From Neobacillus sp. PS3-34 (GTDB lineage Bacteria; Bacillota; Bacilli; Bacillales; Cytobacillaceae): a DNA stretch of 64,000 nt. The DNA lies in the NCBI RefSeq assembly GCF_030915465.1, contig NZ_CP133267.1:4081001-4145000 (forward strand). Reading direction: 5' to 3'. Shown here piece after piece: positions 9,475-17,876 of this stretch (the stretch's first letter is position 1; every line of letters begins with the position of its first letter). The notes under the pieces were generated by a model. It saw only the letters and a list, made by a program, of their open reading frames with translations, was not told where the DNA came from and did no database searches. The translations under genes and the position numbers were made by a program.

Positions 9475-10326
9475 ATGGACCAAATACCTTCCACTATTTA
9501 TATAGAAGAAAAGGATTTTATACTAGAAGTGTTTCGGGATCCTTTTAATAAACGGATCCGGATTGATGACTACAGAGGAAACGTCACATCACTTTTAAGA
9601 AAATCTGAAGAACTGGCGCACCAAGATAAGGCAGAAAAGTTAATTATTAAAGGCCGGTCAGAGCATATTCCAACATTGCTTCAATTCGGATTCCAGCTGG
9701 AAGCCCAAATCGATCATTATTTCCGTGGCTCGGATGCGTACTTTTTTTCAAAATATTATGATTCGGAAAGAAAGAAGAACGACCATTGGATTACCGAAGA
9801 TGGAATGGTGCAAAGTATTTTTAATTTAAAGCCTTCAGCAGAAAAATTGCATCCTCCGGCCAAGTTCCAGTTAACACAGGGTAATGAAAGCGATGCTGAA
9901 AAGCTATCGATTCTTTATCGAAAGGTATTTAAGATTTATCCAACCCCTTTACAGGACCCTGCATATATAAAGAAAACAATGAAGGAGGGAACAGTCTATT
10001 ATATTTTTAAAGACGAAGCCAATATTATAAGCGCAGCTTCAGCAGAGATAAACGATTTTTATAAAAATGCAGAACTAACTGATTGCGCAACACTTCCGGA
10101 GTACCGACAGCATGGGCTAATGAAGTTCCTGCTGCAAAAGCTTGAGGAAGAATTAAAGGATAAAAACATTTATTGTGCCTATTCCATTGCCCGTTCCCTA
10201 TCATTTGGAATGAACGCTGTTTTGTATCAGCTGGGCTACATCTACCGTGGAAGGCTGATGAATAATTGTTATATTTATGACAAACTAGAAAACATGAATG
10301 TTTGGGTGAAAGACCTGTCTGGGTGA
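9475..10326 (+). CDS. ablB: Beta-lysine N6-acetyltransferase, YodP-like
   Basis: This 283-residue GNAT protein resembles AblB of methanogens and YodP of B. subtilis, which acetylate the 6-amino group of beta-lysine. The N-terminal half is the AblB-specific part (IYIEEKD near the start, then GNVTSLL). The C-terminal half is a GNAT fold, with TDCATLPEYRQHGLMKFLLQ as the acetyl-CoA binding region. The partner aminomutase KamA is encoded two genes downstream. Acetylation would protect the distal amino group so that YodT acts on the 3-amino group. ATG 9475 follows TTGGAGAA. It has its own leader after a terminator, so it may be transcribed separately. Confidence 0.88.
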   Translation: MDQIPSTIYIEEKDFILEVFRDPFNKRIRIDDYRGNVTSLLRKSEELAHQDKAEKLIIKGRSEHIPTLLQFGFQLEAQIDHYFRGSDAYFFSKYYDSERKKNDHWITEDGMVQSIFNLKPSAEKLHPPAKFQLTQGNESDAEKLSILYRKVFKIYPTPLQDPAYIKKTMKEGTVYYIFKDEANIISAASAEINDFYKNAELTDCATLPEYRQHGLMKFLLQKLEEELKDKNIYCAYSIARSLSFGMNAVLYQLGYIYRGRLMNNCYIYDKLENMNVWVKDLSG

Positions 10327-10344
10327 CGAAAAATAGGCATGTGG

Positions 10345-10360
10345 TGGCAAATTTTCGGCA
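10345..10360 (+). promoter_or_regulatory. Weak sigma-54-like site before the activator gene
   Basis: TGGCAAATTTTCGGCA has GG at 10346-10347 and GC at 10358-10359 with the right ten-base gap and a good TGGCA -24 half. The -12 half (CGGCA instead of TTGCA) is poor. It may mean the activator gene feeds back on itself. Confidence 0.3.
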
Positions 10361-10394
10361 TCTCCTTCATATGAATAAAAGGGGGGTGCTGTGA

Positions 10395-11792
10395 GTGATG
10401 CAATTAACTGATATGACCAATGAAGTCCTGGCTGCTATACTTAAGAGTATTGATGAGGGAATCCATGTAGTGAATACAGAAGGTATAACCATTTTTTATA
10501 ATGAAGTTGCTGCAAAGCATGACGGACTAAAGGTTGATGAAGTGCTGGGCAAGCCGCTCCTTGCTGCCTTTCCGTCTCTAAATGAAAGTTCTAGCACGTT
10601 ATTGAAGGTGATTAGAACAAAAAAATCCATCTACAACCAGACCCAGCATTATGTGAATATGCACGGCAATAACATTGAAACGATAAATACAACTCTGCCG
10701 ATTTTTGTTGGAAATGAAGTCATTGGAGCGGTCGAAATTGCCAAGGACTACTCACGAATGAAACTGCTGGCTGAAAGGCTTCTTGATTTACAAAAGGGCT
10801 TTACCCGCAGTGTAGGCAAGGTTAACACGGGAAAAAAAATGAATTACACGCTTGATGATTTAATGACTGTTAATTCTGGCTTTATTAAAATAAAGCAGGA
10901 AGCGGCGAAGTTTGCAAAATCTGATTCTCCCATTCTAGTTTATGGAGAAAGCGGAACTGGAAAAGAGCTGTTCGTACAAGGCATCCATGAGGCATCTCTC
11001 AGAGCTGAAGGCCCTTTTATTGCGCAAAACTGTGCGGCCATTCCAGAAACTCTATTAGAGAGTATTTTATTTGGGACAGCCAGAGGGGGGTATACCGGAG
11101 CGGTTGATCGAAAGGGATTGTTTGAGCTTGCTGATGGAGGAACATTATTCCTTGACGAACTGCATACGATGCCCATTGAACTCCAGGCAAAGCTTCTGAG
11201 AGTAATAGAGGATGGTTTGGTCAGGAAGGTAGGAAGTTCCACGAATACCTCCGTGAATGTCCGTGTCATTGCTGCGATGAATGAACATCCGAGGCAGGCT
11301 CTGCATGAAAAAAAACTTAGATCCGACCTTTTTTACAGGCTGAATGTTTTCACCTTTTCATTATTGCCTTTAAGGGAGAGGAAGGAAGATATCCTTTTCC
11401 TGACAGATTACTTTATCAATATGTATAACAGAAAATTAAACAAACGAGTCAGCGGAATTGAAAGGGAAGTAGAATTATATTTTCTCCAATATCTATGGCC
11501 TGGAAATGTAAGGGAACTAAAGCATTCGCTCGAGTATATGATGAATGTCTGCGAGGGTGATATGCTGGTTTTCAAAGACTTGCCCGTTATGCTAAAACAG
11601 CATCTGCCTGTTTCGCTTGGGCAAGATGAACAGGATGATTCACTATCACTAAGGGAAAATTTAAAAAGCATGGAAAAAAAGCTAATTGAGAAAGCGATGG
11701 GAATGACGGGTAATAATATTAATCAGGCTGCGAAGTTATTAGAGATACCGAGGCAGACACTGCAATATAAAATTCAGAAATATAACCAATGA
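10395..11792 (+). CDS. kamR: Sigma-54-dependent transcriptional activator, KamR-like
   Basis: The 465-residue protein has an N-terminal PAS sensor (about residues 10-120), an AAA+ domain with Walker A GESGTGKE (184-191) and Walker B FLDEL, and a C-terminal Fis-type helix-turn-helix (NNINQAAKLLEIPRQTLQ). It should bind upstream of -24/-12 promoters and open sigma-54 RNA polymerase complexes; the PAS domain presumably senses a lysine-pathway metabolite. A sigma-54 activator called KamR is known for the kam locus of B. thuringiensis. The sigma-54 contact loop reads GGYTGA (231-236) rather than GAFTGA/GAYTGA, which may be a base error. The start is GTG 10395 or ATG 10398 behind AAAGGGGGG. Confidence 0.88.
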   Translation: MMQLTDMTNEVLAAILKSIDEGIHVVNTEGITIFYNEVAAKHDGLKVDEVLGKPLLAAFPSLNESSSTLLKVIRTKKSIYNQTQHYVNMHGNNIETINTTLPIFVGNEVIGAVEIAKDYSRMKLLAERLLDLQKGFTRSVGKVNTGKKMNYTLDDLMTVNSGFIKIKQEAAKFAKSDSPILVYGESGTGKELFVQGIHEASLRAEGPFIAQNCAAIPETLLESILFGTARGGYTGAVDRKGLFELADGGTLFLDELHTMPIELQAKLLRVIEDGLVRKVGSSTNTSVNVRVIAAMNEHPRQALHEKKLRSDLFYRLNVFTFSLLPLRERKEDILFLTDYFINMYNRKLNKRVSGIEREVELYFLQYLWPGNVRELKHSLEYMMNVCEGDMLVFKDLPVMLKQHLPVSLGQDEQDDSLSLRENLKSMEKKLIEKAMGMTGNNINQAAKLLEIPRQTLQYKIQKYNQ

Positions 11793-11819
11793 CCGCCGCC
11801 GAAAAATCGGCGGTTTTTT
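11792..11819 (+). terminator. Rho-independent terminator of the activator gene
   Basis: CCGCCG pairs with CGGCGG across an A-rich loop, followed by TTTTTT, directly after the stop codon. Confidence 0.85.
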
Positions 11820-11875
11820 ATTATGTTTTTACATTTCCATATTGAAAATAAAGGAAAGTCAAGGGGGTGAAGAGT

Positions 11876-11891
11876 TGGCACGATACTTGCA
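11876..11891 (+). promoter_or_regulatory. Sigma-54 (-24/-12) promoter of kamA
   Basis: TGGCACGATACTTGCA matches the consensus TGGCAC-N5-TTGCA at every defined base, with GG-N10-GC spacing. It lies 35 bases before the kamA start codon, between the activator gene terminator and the AGGAGG ribosome site. The neighbouring PAS-AAA+ activator is the natural partner. The kamA gene of B. thuringiensis is known to use sigma-54. Confidence 0.9.
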
Positions 11892-11925
11892 AGTATAAAG
11901 GCAAAGGGGATAGGAGGAATTGAAT

Positions 11926-13358
11926 ATGAAACAAAATTTATATACGCCCGGAAGGCATTGGAAAGATATAGAGCTATGGAAAGATGTGTCTGAGGAGCAA
12001 TGGAACGATTGGCTATGGCAGCTGACCAATACTGTCCGCACTTTGGAAGACCTAAAAAAGGTCGTAAATTTGACACCCGAAGAAGAAGAAGGAGTAAAAA
12101 TCTCCACAAAAACCATTCCATTAAATATTACTCCCTATTATGCATCGCTCATGAATCCAGACGATCCTCGTTGTCCTATCAGAATGCAATCCGTGCCAAT
12201 TTCAAAGGAAATTTATAAGACGAAATACGACCTTGAAGATCCACTCCATGAGGATGAAGATTCTCCTGTTGCTGGCTTAACACACCGCTATCCTGATCGT
12301 GTGCTCTTTCTTGTGACAAATCAATGCTCAATGTACTGCCGCTATTGTACACGCAGAAGATTCTCCGGGCAGATTGGAATGGGGGTACCTAAAAAACAAC
12401 TAGATGCCGCAATTAATTATATAGCACAAACCTCTCAGGTAAGGGACGTCCTTATTTCAGGCGGTGACGGACTTTTAATAAATGACAATATACTTGAATA
12501 TATATTAAAGAAGCTGAGAGATATTGACCATGTTGAAATCATCCGTATTGGTACGAGGGCGCCGGTTGTTTTCCCGCAACGGATTACCGAAAATCTCTGC
12601 AATATCCTAAAGAAATACCATCCAATTTGGCTTAATACCCATTTCAACACTTCAATTGAAATTACTGAGGATTCAAAAAGGGCATGTGAGATGCTTGCGA
12701 ACGCAGGTGTACCAGTTGGAAACCAGTCGGTCATTCTTGCAGGTATCAATGACAGTGTTCCGATTATGAAGAAATTAATGCACGATCTCGTTAAAATCAG
12801 AGTCAGACCATATTATATTTATCAATGTGATCTATCAGAAGGAATCTGCCATTTCCGGCGCCTGTTTCTAAAGGCTTGGAAATTATTGAAGGACTGCGCG
12901 GGCATACATCTGGTTATGCTGTACCAACCTTTGTCGTGGACGCTCCAGGAGGCGGTGGGAAAATTTCTCTTCAGCCAAACTATTTAATTTCACAAAGTGC
13001 CAGCAAAGTGGTTCTCCGCAATTTTGAGGGTGTAATCACATCATATCCGGAGCCTGAAAATTACATCCCGGGAAGGGCTGAGGGCTATTTTAAAGAAATC
13101 TACCCCGATATGGATGAAAAGAGATCCAATTCAGGTATTGCAGCGATAATGAATGACAGCCAGTTTAATTTAGTTCCTGAAGGCTTGGATAGGCTAAACC
13201 GGCGTCAGCAGTATACTGTCGATCCTGGCCATTCTTCACTGAAAGATAAGCGGGAAAAGCGTGATGAGCTTAAGGAAAAGAAATTTCAGGCGCAAATTGG
13301 AAAGAAAAATGAAGATCAGGCACCCCATATTACTGAAGAAAAAACAGTGAAGGAATAG
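11926..13358 (+). CDS. kamA: Lysine 2,3-aminomutase (frame broken near 12858)
   Basis: KamA is a radical SAM, PLP-dependent enzyme that converts L-lysine to L-beta-lysine, the entry step of the pathway encoded upstream. The iron-sulfur cysteines are Cys134, Cys138 and Cys141 (CSMYCRYC). ATG 11926 is set by AGGAGG at 11912-11917. At 12855-12863 one base is missing; restoring it gives HFRAPVSKGLEIIEGL, the normal family sequence, and a protein of about 477 residues with a lysine-rich tail. Just before this, the conserved Gly of SEGIGHF reads Cys (TGCC where GGCC is expected), so this short stretch may hold two base errors. Confidence 0.9.
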
Positions 13359-13369
13359 GAGGGCTTGAA

Positions 13370-13657
13370 ATGGAGGCACAATGTGAATGGTGCGGCAGTC
13401 CATATTTCAATGTAGAGAACAAAAAGGTTTTTTGGGAATTGCCAGATGGATCCAGAGCTATTGAGATAAAAGATACTCCAACCATTTGCTGCACTGAATG
13501 CGAAATGGCCTATCAAAGCACTGAGGTAGTGAAGGCAATTGAGGATCAATTGTTTCTAATCAATACGAAAGTTATCGAAAAAACGATAACCTATAAGGAA
13601 TTGATGGAGCAGCCGAGACTTCTGAAGAGAAACTATTTTGATTTCAGTGATCACTAA
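13370..13657 (+). CDS. yokU: YokU family zinc-finger protein
   Basis: The 95-residue protein has two cysteine pairs (CEWC near the N-terminus and CCTEC near residue 44), spaced like a YgiT-type zinc finger. It follows kamA by 12 bases with AGGAGG between them, so it is in the same transcript. B. subtilis and B. thuringiensis keep yokU next to kamA. Its function is unknown; the conserved linkage suggests a role tied to lysine catabolism or its sporulation-stage expression. Confidence 0.85.
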   Translation: MEAQCEWCGSPYFNVENKKVFWELPDGSRAIEIKDTPTICCTECEMAYQSTEVVKAIEDQLFLINTKVIEKTITYKELMEQPRLLKRNYFDFSDH

Positions 13658-13663
13658 TAAATC

Positions 13664-13688
13664 GTCCCGGCATCCGCCGGGATTTTTT
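13664..13688 (+). terminator. Rho-independent terminator of kamA-yokU
   Basis: TCCCGGC and GCCGGGA form the stem, followed by TTTTTT. Confidence 0.85.
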
Positions 13689-13814
13689 CATTTAGATGGA
13701 TGATGGTGAAGATTGACAAATTTAGATGGTGGACGGGGTACGGTCACTTCCGTTATATTAAAGAAAAATATATACTGGTGTTTACCGGTTAATAAGGTTA
13801 GAAGGGCGTTTTTT

Positions 13815-14036
13815 ATGAGTAAATCATTTTACCATTTTTTAATGAAATATCGGCATCCGAAACCACCGGACTCCATTAGTTCCTTTGCTAATGATGCCTA
13901 TCTGGATCACAGCTTTCCAAAAAATTCATTTGAATATGATGAGATTAGCTCCTATCTTGAAATGAATGGGCAATATTTGGAGAGTATGTCCGTTTTTGAT
14001 GAAGCATGGGAACGCTATTTGCTGAATGAAGCATGA
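13815..14036 (+). CDS. yozE: YozE family protein (UPF0346)
   Basis: This small acidic helical protein of 73 residues begins MSKSFYHFLMKYRHPKP, the typical YozE start. Upstream in-frame codons exist, but GAAGGGCG at 13801-13808 decides for ATG 13815. The family folds as a small helical bundle with a SAM-domain-like look and no known activity. It sits between yokU and yodN as in B. subtilis. Confidence 0.85.
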   Translation: MSKSFYHFLMKYRHPKPPDSISSFANDAYLDHSFPKNSFEYDEISSYLEMNGQYLESMSVFDEAWERYLLNEA

Positions 14037-14204
14037 AAGATTTATTTCAAGTCATGTTATATCGAACTAAATATTTTCCATATTAATCGCCTCTTTTTTT
14101 ATTTGGAGGTGATTTTTCTTTGCCCTTGATGTGCGCCATATATCACCATGCGCATATACTATTGTAATCAATTTTCACGACTCATCATTGAGAGGATGGA
14201 GGAA

Positions 14205-14899
14205 ATGGAAAAACGAAAAAAACCGAAATATAAAATCGGTGATACAGTCGTGATCACGATGTATGGGACAGTGGGAAAAATAACAGATGTAAAATGGCTG
14301 GATGATAAATATGTTTATGAAGTGAATAAAAGTGAAGGCTTGTATGTAGAATCGGGGCTTCAGCTTTTATCAGAATTCGAAGGAAATGTAATGGAGCAGG
14401 AACATATAGATATTGAGTATAAATATTTCTTTGGGGATCTCGTACAGGTGGCTGGATATGGAACAGATTTATTTAAGGTGGTCGGATTTAGAACAGAAAT
14501 CTGGCGCTATAAAGAAGATGCCTGGGAAGATATCATTTATGAATTATCAAGGGTCAATGACGGTGAATGGCTTGAAGCAGGGGAAGAAGAGCTAACATTG
14601 GTTGCTGATTCAGAAAGTGCGGAAACATTTATACAAAAACTCGGGCTGCTACATCCGATTAACAAGCAGCTAAAGCCTGTAAAACTTGAGAAATCGCCCA
14701 AGGGCTTCAGGAAGGCTGAAAAAGAAGAGATGGACAAAAAAAGGAAAAGAAGCTGCTTATAGACCATCTTTTGGATATATATAATGACTACCGCATCCTT
14801 TATAAAATGTTCGGCGATCAGGAGTATTACCAGGTGATGAGGGTAGTTCTGAGAAAATTACAAAGCCTGGTTAGCAATGATGGAAAGAGCCATGTTTAA
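14205..14899 (+). CDS. yodN: YodN-like protein (frame broken near 14740)
   Basis: By position and length this corresponds to B. subtilis YodN. Two SH3/KOW-like beta segments are visible: YKIGDTVVITMYGTVGKI near the start, and FFGDLVQVAGYGTDLFKVVG further on. A charged helical tail follows. The frame shifts in an A-rich run (14735-14749); the next frame continues as KKLLIDHLLDIYNDYRILY and stops at 14897-14899, giving about 231 residues. The start is unclear: GGAGGAA lies very close to ATG 14205, and ATG 14196 is possible. The function is unknown. Confidence 0.65.
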
Positions 14900-15066
14900 T
14901 GCATCTTTAAAAATGTTAACAATATTAGCACGAAGAAAGGTATACAGCCCCATTTAATAATGAAAAATATTAAGTTAATCGTCTTTTCAGCAAAAGTAAG
15001 GAAGTACCCATCTTCGTTATTAACATCTTCAATTATTGCCTCTATTGCAGTCCTGTATTCTGTCAT
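14896..15066 (-). CDS. Possible small membrane protein, 56 residues
   Basis: On the minus strand an ATG at 15066 opens a 56-codon frame beginning MTEYRTAIEAIIEDVNNEDG. A hydrophobic segment follows (INLIFFIIKWGCIPFFVLIL) that could cross the membrane once. It ends by overlapping the last bases of the convergent yodN gene. The ribosome site is weak (GAATGGGG). I do not recognise a family, and it may not be expressed. Confidence 0.4.
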   Translation of the reverse strand: MTEYRTAIEAIIEDVNNEDGYFLTFAEKTINLIFFIIKWGCIPFFVLILLTFLKMH

Positions 15067-15255
15067 TATTACTACCCCATTCTCAAATGATTTTGATAAA
15101 TGATATGCTTGTCCTATTGTTAATAGAATGGGACTATAAAAATTTTAAAAATTAGAATATCAGGCATTATTTGAAAAGGGACATTACTTTTACAATAAGT
15201 AAATAGCATGATTCAGCTTGTTCCATCATACATTCTGTAAAAAGGGGGCGTCGCT

Positions 15256-15432
15256 ATGAGAGAAATAGAAGTGTTTATCGATACTGAGGAAATAGCGGAA
15301 TTCTTCTTGCAACAGCTAATTAAAAGGGGTTACGTTCCTTCGGAAGAAGAGCTGGAAGAGCTCGCTGATATCACCTTTGAATATTTGCTTGAAAAATGCA
15401 TTATTGATGAAGAAATGGTTGAAGAGGAATAA
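15256..15432 (+). CDS. yozD: YozD family protein
   Basis: The 58-residue acidic protein begins MREIEVFIDTEEIAEFF and contains KRGYVPSEEELEELADITF, which I recognise as YozD, a conserved small Bacillus protein of unknown function. AAAGGGGGCG precedes the ATG by 5 bases. It keeps the same neighbourhood as in B. subtilis, next to yodN. Confidence 0.85.
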   Translation: MREIEVFIDTEEIAEFFLQQLIKRGYVPSEEELEELADITFEYLLEKCIIDEEMVEEE

Positions 15433-15593
15433 TGCTGTAAACATGTTTCTCTTCTTAATTAATAAAGAAAATGGCGGGCGATTTTGGCGCTGGCCAGTTT
15501 TTGTCTGAATTAATTCCTCTATTACGAATAAAAGTGAAACTTTTAAAAAGATTTTTACGTAACTTACATGAACCATTAAAAGGAGGAATGAAA

Positions 15594-15767
15594 ATGATTA
15601 AGAAAATCCTCAAATCCATTTTTAAAGAAACGATTAAAAAGAGACATTATAGCTCTAGCAGTGCATGGAAACATATGAAACATCATAAACACAGCCATCA
15701 TGGGCATAACCATTATAAGAAAAAACATAAAAGCGGAAGTTTCTTTTCCAGTTTTTTCAGCAGCTGA
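15594..15767 (+). CDS. Small histidine/lysine/serine-rich protein
   Basis: The 57-residue protein has a basic amphipathic start (MIKKILKSIFKETIKKRHY), a centre made of His, Lys, Ser and Gly (HKHSHHGHNHYKKKHKSG) and a SerPhe tail. AAGGAGG at 15580-15586 fixes ATG 15594. No family is recognised. The composition recalls spore coat proteins of the CotG type or a metal-binding peptide. The kinase gene directly downstream makes a substrate relation thinkable; that is inference. Confidence 0.65.
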   Translation: MIKKILKSIFKETIKKRHYSSSSAWKHMKHHKHSHHGHNHYKKKHKSGSFFSSFFSS

Positions 15768-15843
15768 TGCAAATTTTTAGCAAAAAGCAGGCTGCAGTCC
15801 ATGATTAAAAGATTGGTTCTTGCCATCTCAGACCTAGCTGAAA

Positions 15844-16623
15844 ATGTCTTCACAGACTGGCCATCTGATTGATGGAAGATATAGAGTGTTAAAGCATTTA
15901 GGTGCAGGAAGCTATGGAAATAGCTACCAGGTCCTGGATAATGAAAACAATGTAACAAAGGTCCTGAAGGCTCTCCGTATTCATAAAAGAATCACTACCT
16001 CTGGACGTAAGGGCTTTGAAAAGGAAATAAAGTTTCTCACTCAAATTAAACATCCCGGATTTCCTGCTTTTTTTGAAAGTGGAAGCTATAAAAAAATACC
16101 CTACTTTACAATGGAATATATAGAAGGTAAAAATTTTGAACAATTAATTTTTGAAGATGAAAAAAAATATACTGAACATGAGGTTTTTAAAATTGTAAGG
16201 GAATTATTGAAACTGATCGAATATCTGCATGATAATCAAATCATTCATCGTGATATTCGTATTCCAAACGTGATTTATGATGGTGTCAATGTCAGAATGA
16301 TTGATTTTGGTTTGGCTATAAAGAAGAAAAATTCTTACGAAATGAAAATTCATTCAAAAGTAAAGAAACAGGCAGATGTATCTTCTGATTTTTATGGACT
16401 TGGACATTTTATCCTTTTCCTGCTCTACTCCAACTGGAGTACGGAATCAGTTGTTGAGGAAAAAAGTTGGGAGGAAGAACTGGATATCTCAATGCATGGA
16501 AAACAAACGATAAGAAAGCTGCTCCAAATGGATACACCATATAAAAGCTGTGGGCAAATTCAAAGAGATATAGAGAAAATATTAGTTGAAAAAGGGAGGA
16601 ATTGTAATGTCATTTTTAAATAA
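15844..16623 (+). CDS. Serine/threonine protein kinase, PrkD/YbdM-like
   Basis: This is a soluble Hanks-type kinase of 259 residues without membrane or PASTA segments. The G-loop LGAGSYGNSY (19-28), a candidate ATP-binding Lys (39 or 42), the catalytic HRD (135-137) and DFG (154-156) are present. The loop reads HRDIRIPN, with Arg where most kinases have Lys, and no clear APE motif follows. Size and sequence recall B. subtilis YbdM (PrkD). The ribosome site is weak; another frame upstream (MIKRLVLAISDLAENVF from about 15801) might be a displaced N-terminus. It overlaps spo0M by 17 bases, so the two are co-expressed. Confidence 0.8.
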   Translation: MSSQTGHLIDGRYRVLKHLGAGSYGNSYQVLDNENNVTKVLKALRIHKRITTSGRKGFEKEIKFLTQIKHPGFPAFFESGSYKKIPYFTMEYIEGKNFEQLIFEDEKKYTEHEVFKIVRELLKLIEYLHDNQIIHRDIRIPNVIYDGVNVRMIDFGLAIKKKNSYEMKIHSKVKKQADVSSDFYGLGHFILFLLYSNWSTESVVEEKSWEEELDISMHGKQTIRKLLQMDTPYKSCGQIQRDIEKILVEKGRNCNVIFK

Positions 16624-17377
16624 AGTTTTTGCAAGTGTTGGAATTGGGTCTGCTAACGTTGACACAAGGCTGAAAAGGGATACCTTTGTACCGGGAGATG
16701 TTATTGAAGGGCTCGTCGCAATCAAAGGGGGAAAAGTAGAACAGAACATTGATGATATATATTTATCTCTGAACACTACATATTTAAAGGAATCCAACGA
16801 TAAAAAATACACTGTTTCTGCATGTATTGAACGTTTCCGGGTTTCTGAACCTTTTATAATCGCGGCAAACGAAGTAAAAGAAATTCCTTTCTCATTTAGA
16901 CTTCCAGAGGATACACCAGTCACATTAGGAAGATCGAAAATTTGGCTGGCAACAGGTTTGGACATTAAAAATGCAGTAGATCCAACAGATACAGATTACT
17001 TGAAGGTATTACCTACGGATTTAATGACATCAGTATTCCAGGCGGTTCAGGACCTTGGATTCCGTTTAAGGGAAGCAGATTGTGAAGAAGCGCCGCACCG
17101 AATGAGAAGGCGTCTTCCTTTTGTACAGGAATTCGAGTTTGTTCCAGTTTCTGGCCAATTCAGAGGCAGGCTTGATGAATTGGAACTAGTATTTTTTCCT
17201 GGTGGAAATGGATTGACAGATATTGTTTTACAAGTTGACAGACGAGCAAGAGGACTTGGAGGTTTTCTAGCTGAGGCGTTAGAAAGGGACGAAACCAATG
17301 TAAGGCTCTCGGTGTCTTCTGCAGATATCCCTTACATCCGTCAAAAAATAGAGAATGTTATAGGTAAATATGCTTGA
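16607..17377 (+). CDS. spo0M: Sporulation-control protein Spo0M
   Basis: The protein of 256 residues has the arrestin-like Spo0M fold: MSFLNKVFASVGIGSANVDT at the N-terminus, VDTRLKRDTFVPGDVIEG, and the C-terminal half with FEFVPVSGQFRGRLDELELVF, here cited only in part. Spo0M influences sporulation and cell-cycle control in B. subtilis by an unsettled mechanism. ATG 16607 follows GGGAGGA. Its overlap with the kinase gene is not the B. subtilis arrangement and suggests a functional link. Confidence 0.9.
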   Translation: MSFLNKVFASVGIGSANVDTRLKRDTFVPGDVIEGLVAIKGGKVEQNIDDIYLSLNTTYLKESNDKKYTVSACIERFRVSEPFIIAANEVKEIPFSFRLPEDTPVTLGRSKIWLATGLDIKNAVDPTDTDYLKVLPTDLMTSVFQAVQDLGFRLREADCEEAPHRMRRRLPFVQEFEFVPVSGQFRGRLDELELVFFPGGNGLTDIVLQVDRRARGLGGFLAEALERDETNVRLSVSSADIPYIRQKIENVIGKYA

Positions 17378-17385
17378 TTACTATT

Positions 17386-17411
17386 TAGGGCCTTTGTAGG
17401 CTCTTTTTTTT
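17386..17411 (+). terminator. Rho-independent terminator of spo0M
   Basis: AGGGCCT and AGGCTCT form a 7-base stem with one G-T pair, followed by TTTTTTT. Confidence 0.7.
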
Positions 17412-17514
17412 GGCTATATATCGACAAAAATAGAAGAAATGCGAGAGAGGAATCGACAGAAATACTGTGTAAATATATAGGAAAAGCATTTAACAGCTTT
17501 CTGGAGGGATAAAA

Positions 17515-17823
17515 GTGATCAAATTACTCGCTAAAAAAACAGCCGCTTACTATGATGTGACCATTTTCCAGACTCCAAATTTTCGTCAGGATAAAGGATA
17601 TAAAGTGGTATACCGCACTTCCATATTTGGACAGGGACATGAAGATTGCCTTGAGAAGACGTTTAAGCTGTTCAATGTTGCTGATTTGATGCCTAAAGAC
17701 TATAGAGGGAGATTTTTATCTACCGGAGATATCCTCTTAATTGATCAAGGCATATTGGGCCAGTATTACTATCAGCTGAAACCTGAAGGTTGGAAAACGA
17801 TAAACCGTATACACATTCGCTAA
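17515..17823 (+). CDS. yodL: YodL domain protein
   Basis: The 102-residue protein corresponds to B. subtilis YodL, a sporulation-phase protein that interferes with MreB-dependent cell shape when overproduced. YDVTIFQTPNFRQDKGYKVVY and GDILLIDQG are typical of the domain. The start is GTG 17515 with GGAGGG in front. It lies upstream of deoD as in B. subtilis, separated here by one small minus-strand gene. Confidence 0.85.
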   Translation: MIKLLAKKTAAYYDVTIFQTPNFRQDKGYKVVYRTSIFGQGHEDCLEKTFKLFNVADLMPKDYRGRFLSTGDILLIDQGILGQYYYQLKPEGWKTINRIHIR

Positions 17824-17841
17824 ATAAAGATTAAAGTTGAG

Positions 17842-17875
17842 GAGGAGAAGAAATCAGATTTCTTCTCCTTTTGTA
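17842..17875 (+). terminator. Rho-independent terminator of yodL
   Basis: AGGAGAAGAAAT and ATTTCTTCTCCT form a perfect 12-base stem around CAG, followed by TTTTG on the plus strand. Confidence 0.85.
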
Positions 17876-17876
17876 A

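Noticed and set aside
13713..13814. N-terminal extension of YozE by 34 codons
   Set aside because: The conserved family start and the ribosome site are at 13815.
15801..15870. Frame MIKRLVLAISDLAENVF as the true N-terminus of the kinase
   Set aside because: It would need a shift in the opposite direction to the other breaks, and the kinase frame already contains the full N-lobe.
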